Source of the DNA: Artocarpus heterophyllus
Lineage: Eukaryota; Streptophyta; Magnoliopsida; Rosales; Moraceae
Direction: 5' to 3'
Length of the DNA stretch: 64,000 nt
NCBI GenBank assembly: GCA_025403435.1
Contig: CM046332.1
Coordinates: 11,029,903-11,093,902, forward strand
How positions within the stretch are numbered: the stretch's first letter is position 1; every line of letters begins with the position of its first letter. The position numbers were made by a program, and so were the translations under genes. The notes under the pieces were generated by a model that was not told the DNA's origin, made no database searches, and was given only the letters and a program-made list of their open reading frames with translations. Of this stretch, positions 61,644 through 64,000 are shown one piece after another.

Positions 61644-62470
61644 TCAATAGAAGTGTTGTACTTGCTCAGGAAATTCATCCCAAGAATCATATCGCAATCA
61701 TGCATGTCGATCACAATGAGTTCAACGAAAAGTTCCCTATCAGAAATCCATACCGGTACTGTACGTAGACAGTGCGTAGATAATATCACTTCCCTGAAGG
61801 GTAGTGTCGTAGTGAATCCCTGTCTCATAGGCTCTAAACGAACCTCTAACTTCTTAGCAAATGACATAGATACAAAAGAATGTGTGGCACCCGTATCAAA
61901 AAGGGCATAAACGTCATTGGATAAACTTGTTATCTGACCTGTGACCATATTGGAGGCTTCAGCAGCCACTTGTTCTTTCATCATGGCATATATGCGGGCA
62001 TTCATCGATGGGGCTTCAATTCTCCCTTGATTGATAAGTGGCCCTTCTAGGGAAGCATGCATCTGATGGAGCTGGGCTTGAGGAGGAACTCTTTGAGGGG
62101 CTTTGGCATTCATCAGTTTGGGGCAGTTCTTGACAAAGTGGTCTTCTCGGCCACAAATAAAACATTGGTTTGTCCCCAAGCGACATTCCCCTGGATGTTT
62201 CTTTCCACATTTGGCACATGGTTGAAACCGCTTGTTGTTATTATTGTGCTGACCATCATTATGCCTATTGTTGTCTTGGCCCTGCTGGTTTTGAGGATTG
62301 CCCTTCCTCTTGTTACTCCTCCAGTTCTGGTTATTGTTGTTGCTGTTGTTGTTGTTGTTGTTCCTATGTGGAGGGTAGTTCTGGTTGTTTGTATTATTGG
62401 CTTGTTGGCCCGACTGAGGCTGGTTCCTTTTTAGTTTTGGCAAGTGGAATTTCGTACGTTGGGCTCTCAT
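61562..62470 (-). pseudogene. Gypsy-4 Gag C-terminus and protease
   Basis: 302 open codons: Asn-rich linker, two zinc knuckles (atypical C-X2-C-X3-H-X3-C and typical C-X2-C-X4-H-X4-C), then protease with DTGATHSF. The last residues are out of frame. It retains the segment deleted in gypsy-3. Confidence 0.85.
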
Positions 62471-63382
62471 GAAAACCTACTCGTGAGTCTTAGGTGGACT
62501 TGCCCCATCAACAATAGCAGCAATTTCAGGCCTAAGGACCTTAATCAGCCTTCTAACCCTTTCATTTTCATCCACAACCATCCCTGGGCATAGACGGGCT
62601 AGTTGGTCAAACTTTGTCACAACATCTGTGACTGACATATCCCTCTAGTGCAGATTCTCAAACTCCTCATAATGCTTCCTTGTAAGGTTCATGTGGAAAA
62701 ACTTCATGTTAAACTCGTGAACAAAGTCTGCCCATGACATCTCTTCAACGTTCCTGCTCTGTTCGATGCCGTCCCACCAAATCCTGGCCTCCATGGTGAG
62801 GCAGTACGAGGCACATAGGACCTTTTCATTGTCTGTGAAGCCCATGAGTCTTAGGGTGGCCTCAATCGTCTTTAACCATCCTTGAACTGCTAGCGGATCC
62901 TTTGATCCCTAGAAGTCTACTGGCTTAACTCTCTTCCATCTGACTAGAAGAGGTTCCTGATAGGCCGTTCTTGGTTCAGCAGCAGGAACTAGGACTTCAT
63001 TAACTGGTGGCTATGGAGGAGGAGGAGGTACGTCATTGCCTCGTCGATCTTCATTCTGGCCATTGGCCCTTAATTTTGCGATCTCTCTTCTTTGTTCCTC
63101 CAACTACCTTTGCAGCTTAGCGATCATAGTCATAAGCCTTTTGTTGGTCTGGGTGCGTTTTTGCATTCTTCTGTGGCCGTCCATCGTTAATTTCCTAAAA
63201 GAATTAGGAACTTAGAAATAATCTTCTTCTATGAGATAGGTTTTCACTACAAGATCATTAATCATTAAACATCTAAACCTTAATCTTATCATCGTACTTG
63301 CATCAAAACATCTAACTTTAAAACATACTTACTTGGAGGACTTGGATTGACGTGTGGCTATATGAATTGTAATCGGAAATTC

Positions 63383-63394
63383 TCTCTGATACCA
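63383..63394 (-). promoter_or_regulatory. Primer-binding site of gypsy-4
   Basis: Element sense TGGTATCAGAGA, as in gypsy-3. Confidence 0.82.
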
Positions 63395-63399
63395 AAGCC

Positions 63400-64000
63400 T
63401 GTCACGCCCCCTTTTTCAGACGTCATAGATGTCGTTACATTCATACATTACACACTTATTTGCAATTTAAATGTAAACATAGTTAAAGAAAACATAACTA
63501 GGATCCATACATATATATTTTTTTAAAAAAACATTCATTAACTTAATCCATAATTTAATTTCACATTAGTATTTATCATAAACTTGCTTTAATAAAGTAA
63601 ATAAACCAAATTGTAAAATCATAACTTATAAAAACATCACATCATTTAAAAGCTATATGCTCCCACAGTTTGGCAGGCCGAACATGGAACTTCGACAGGC
63701 CGAACATGATCGGCAGGTCAGAAGTCATCAACCGGCAGGCTGACAGAGGCTTTGTAAATCTAGGCTTAGAAACTTTCAAAGTTCGGCAGGCCAAAAAAGT
63801 GATCGGCATGCCGACCATTGATGTTTGGCAGGCCGACAGAGCCAAAAATCTTTAGAAAACTTAATTTGTTAAACATATTCAACTTTCAAAATGTGGAAAA
63901 TCGAATTCTTACAATGATAAAATAAAATATTTAAAACATAGTTCTTATATTCTTAAAACTTAACAAATAAATATGTCCAAAATGTAAAACTTGATTTAAA
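63400..64000 (-). repeat. Gypsy-4 right LTR, cut by the window end
   Basis: 601 bp visible, equal to 52738-53338 with only one or two substitutions noticed (one in a motif near 63825). Motif cluster at 63668-63836. Confidence 0.9.

Larger units (their letters stand above)
59425..63184 (-). pseudogene. Gypsy-4 gag-pol remnant
   Basis: Gag starts at 63184. Open segments are 61562-62470 (Gag zinc knuckles and protease), 61029-61643 (linker and RT N-terminal half) and 59755-60837 (RT end, RNase H, integrase N-terminus). The RT is split by a TCG-to-TAG type stop near 61026-61028 and by a tandem duplication of 11 bp at 60890-60911 next to the codons of the catalytic FIDD. Shared with gypsy-3: gag stops, the deletion near 61630 and the integrase stop at about 59753. 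The 29-bp gag deletion of gypsy-3 is absent here. Confidence 0.9.
59425..64000 (-). mobile_element. Gypsy-4: duplicated copy of gypsy-3, cut at both ends
   Basis: Equivalent to 48803-53338. It starts within the integrase, so the 3' LTR, chromodomain and part of integrase are missing. The right LTR runs off the window. It shares old stops and the deletion between protease and RT with gypsy-3, and has private lesions: an 11-bp duplication in RT and a stop near 61026. Confidence 0.9.

Overview
This is a stretch of plant nuclear DNA, most likely from an angiosperm, made almost entirely of nested LTR retrotransposons. I find no intact host gene, rRNA, tRNA or CRISPR array. The assignment rests on chromodomain Ty3/gypsy polyproteins of the Tekay/Del type, an Angela-type Ty1/copia polyprotein, initiator-Met-tRNA primer sites (TGGTATCAGAGC), 5-bp target duplications and AT-rich flanks.

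Layout. 1-883, 11593-11844 and 23247 onward are one AT-rich host or old-repeat stretch split by two gypsy insertions. Gypsy-1 (884-11592, minus; TSD TGCTA) is young: its 2.9-kb LTRs are almost identical and its gag-pol frame is open except for one extra G inside the integrase. Gypsy-2 (11845-23246, plus; TSD ACTTG) is older, with many stops. Its gag carries a 647-bp chimeric solo LTR (15882-16528; TSD AACAA). 23.3-31.8 kb is low-complexity and unclassified sequence with a 116-bp tandem duplication, a GC-richer LINE-like island ending in poly-A, and a purine tract. Copia-A (31760-41465, plus; TSD TGCTA) has 2.0-kb LTRs and a decayed polyprotein.

42.2-64.0 kb is a mosaic on the minus strand. 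A second copia (copia-B) was invaded by a third gypsy (gypsy-3) at a CCTTC target, and the locus was then duplicated and rearranged. One copy keeps the gypsy with its internal region (44830-53605). The other keeps only a solo LTR at the same target site (55826-58351, TSD CCTTC on both sides), followed by more copia and then a nearly identical second gypsy internal region (59425-64000, running off the window).

The most striking signal is a GC-rich, quasi-palindromic 12-mer, TCGGCAGGCCGA (reverse complement TCGGCCTGCCGA), repeated in clusters in every gypsy LTR, in both copia families and in the chimeric solo LTR. In gypsy LTRs there are two clusters of opposite orientation, near the 5' and 3' ends. 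In copia-A one cluster lies just upstream of the TATA box and another lies in the RNA leader between primer site and gag. A second conserved feature is a perfect 11-bp inverted repeat (AAGTGTTGCAC ... GTGCAACACTT) around a loop of about 97 nt, present in all six gypsy LTRs that reach this region. The shared 12-mer across two superfamilies is the best candidate here for something undescribed.
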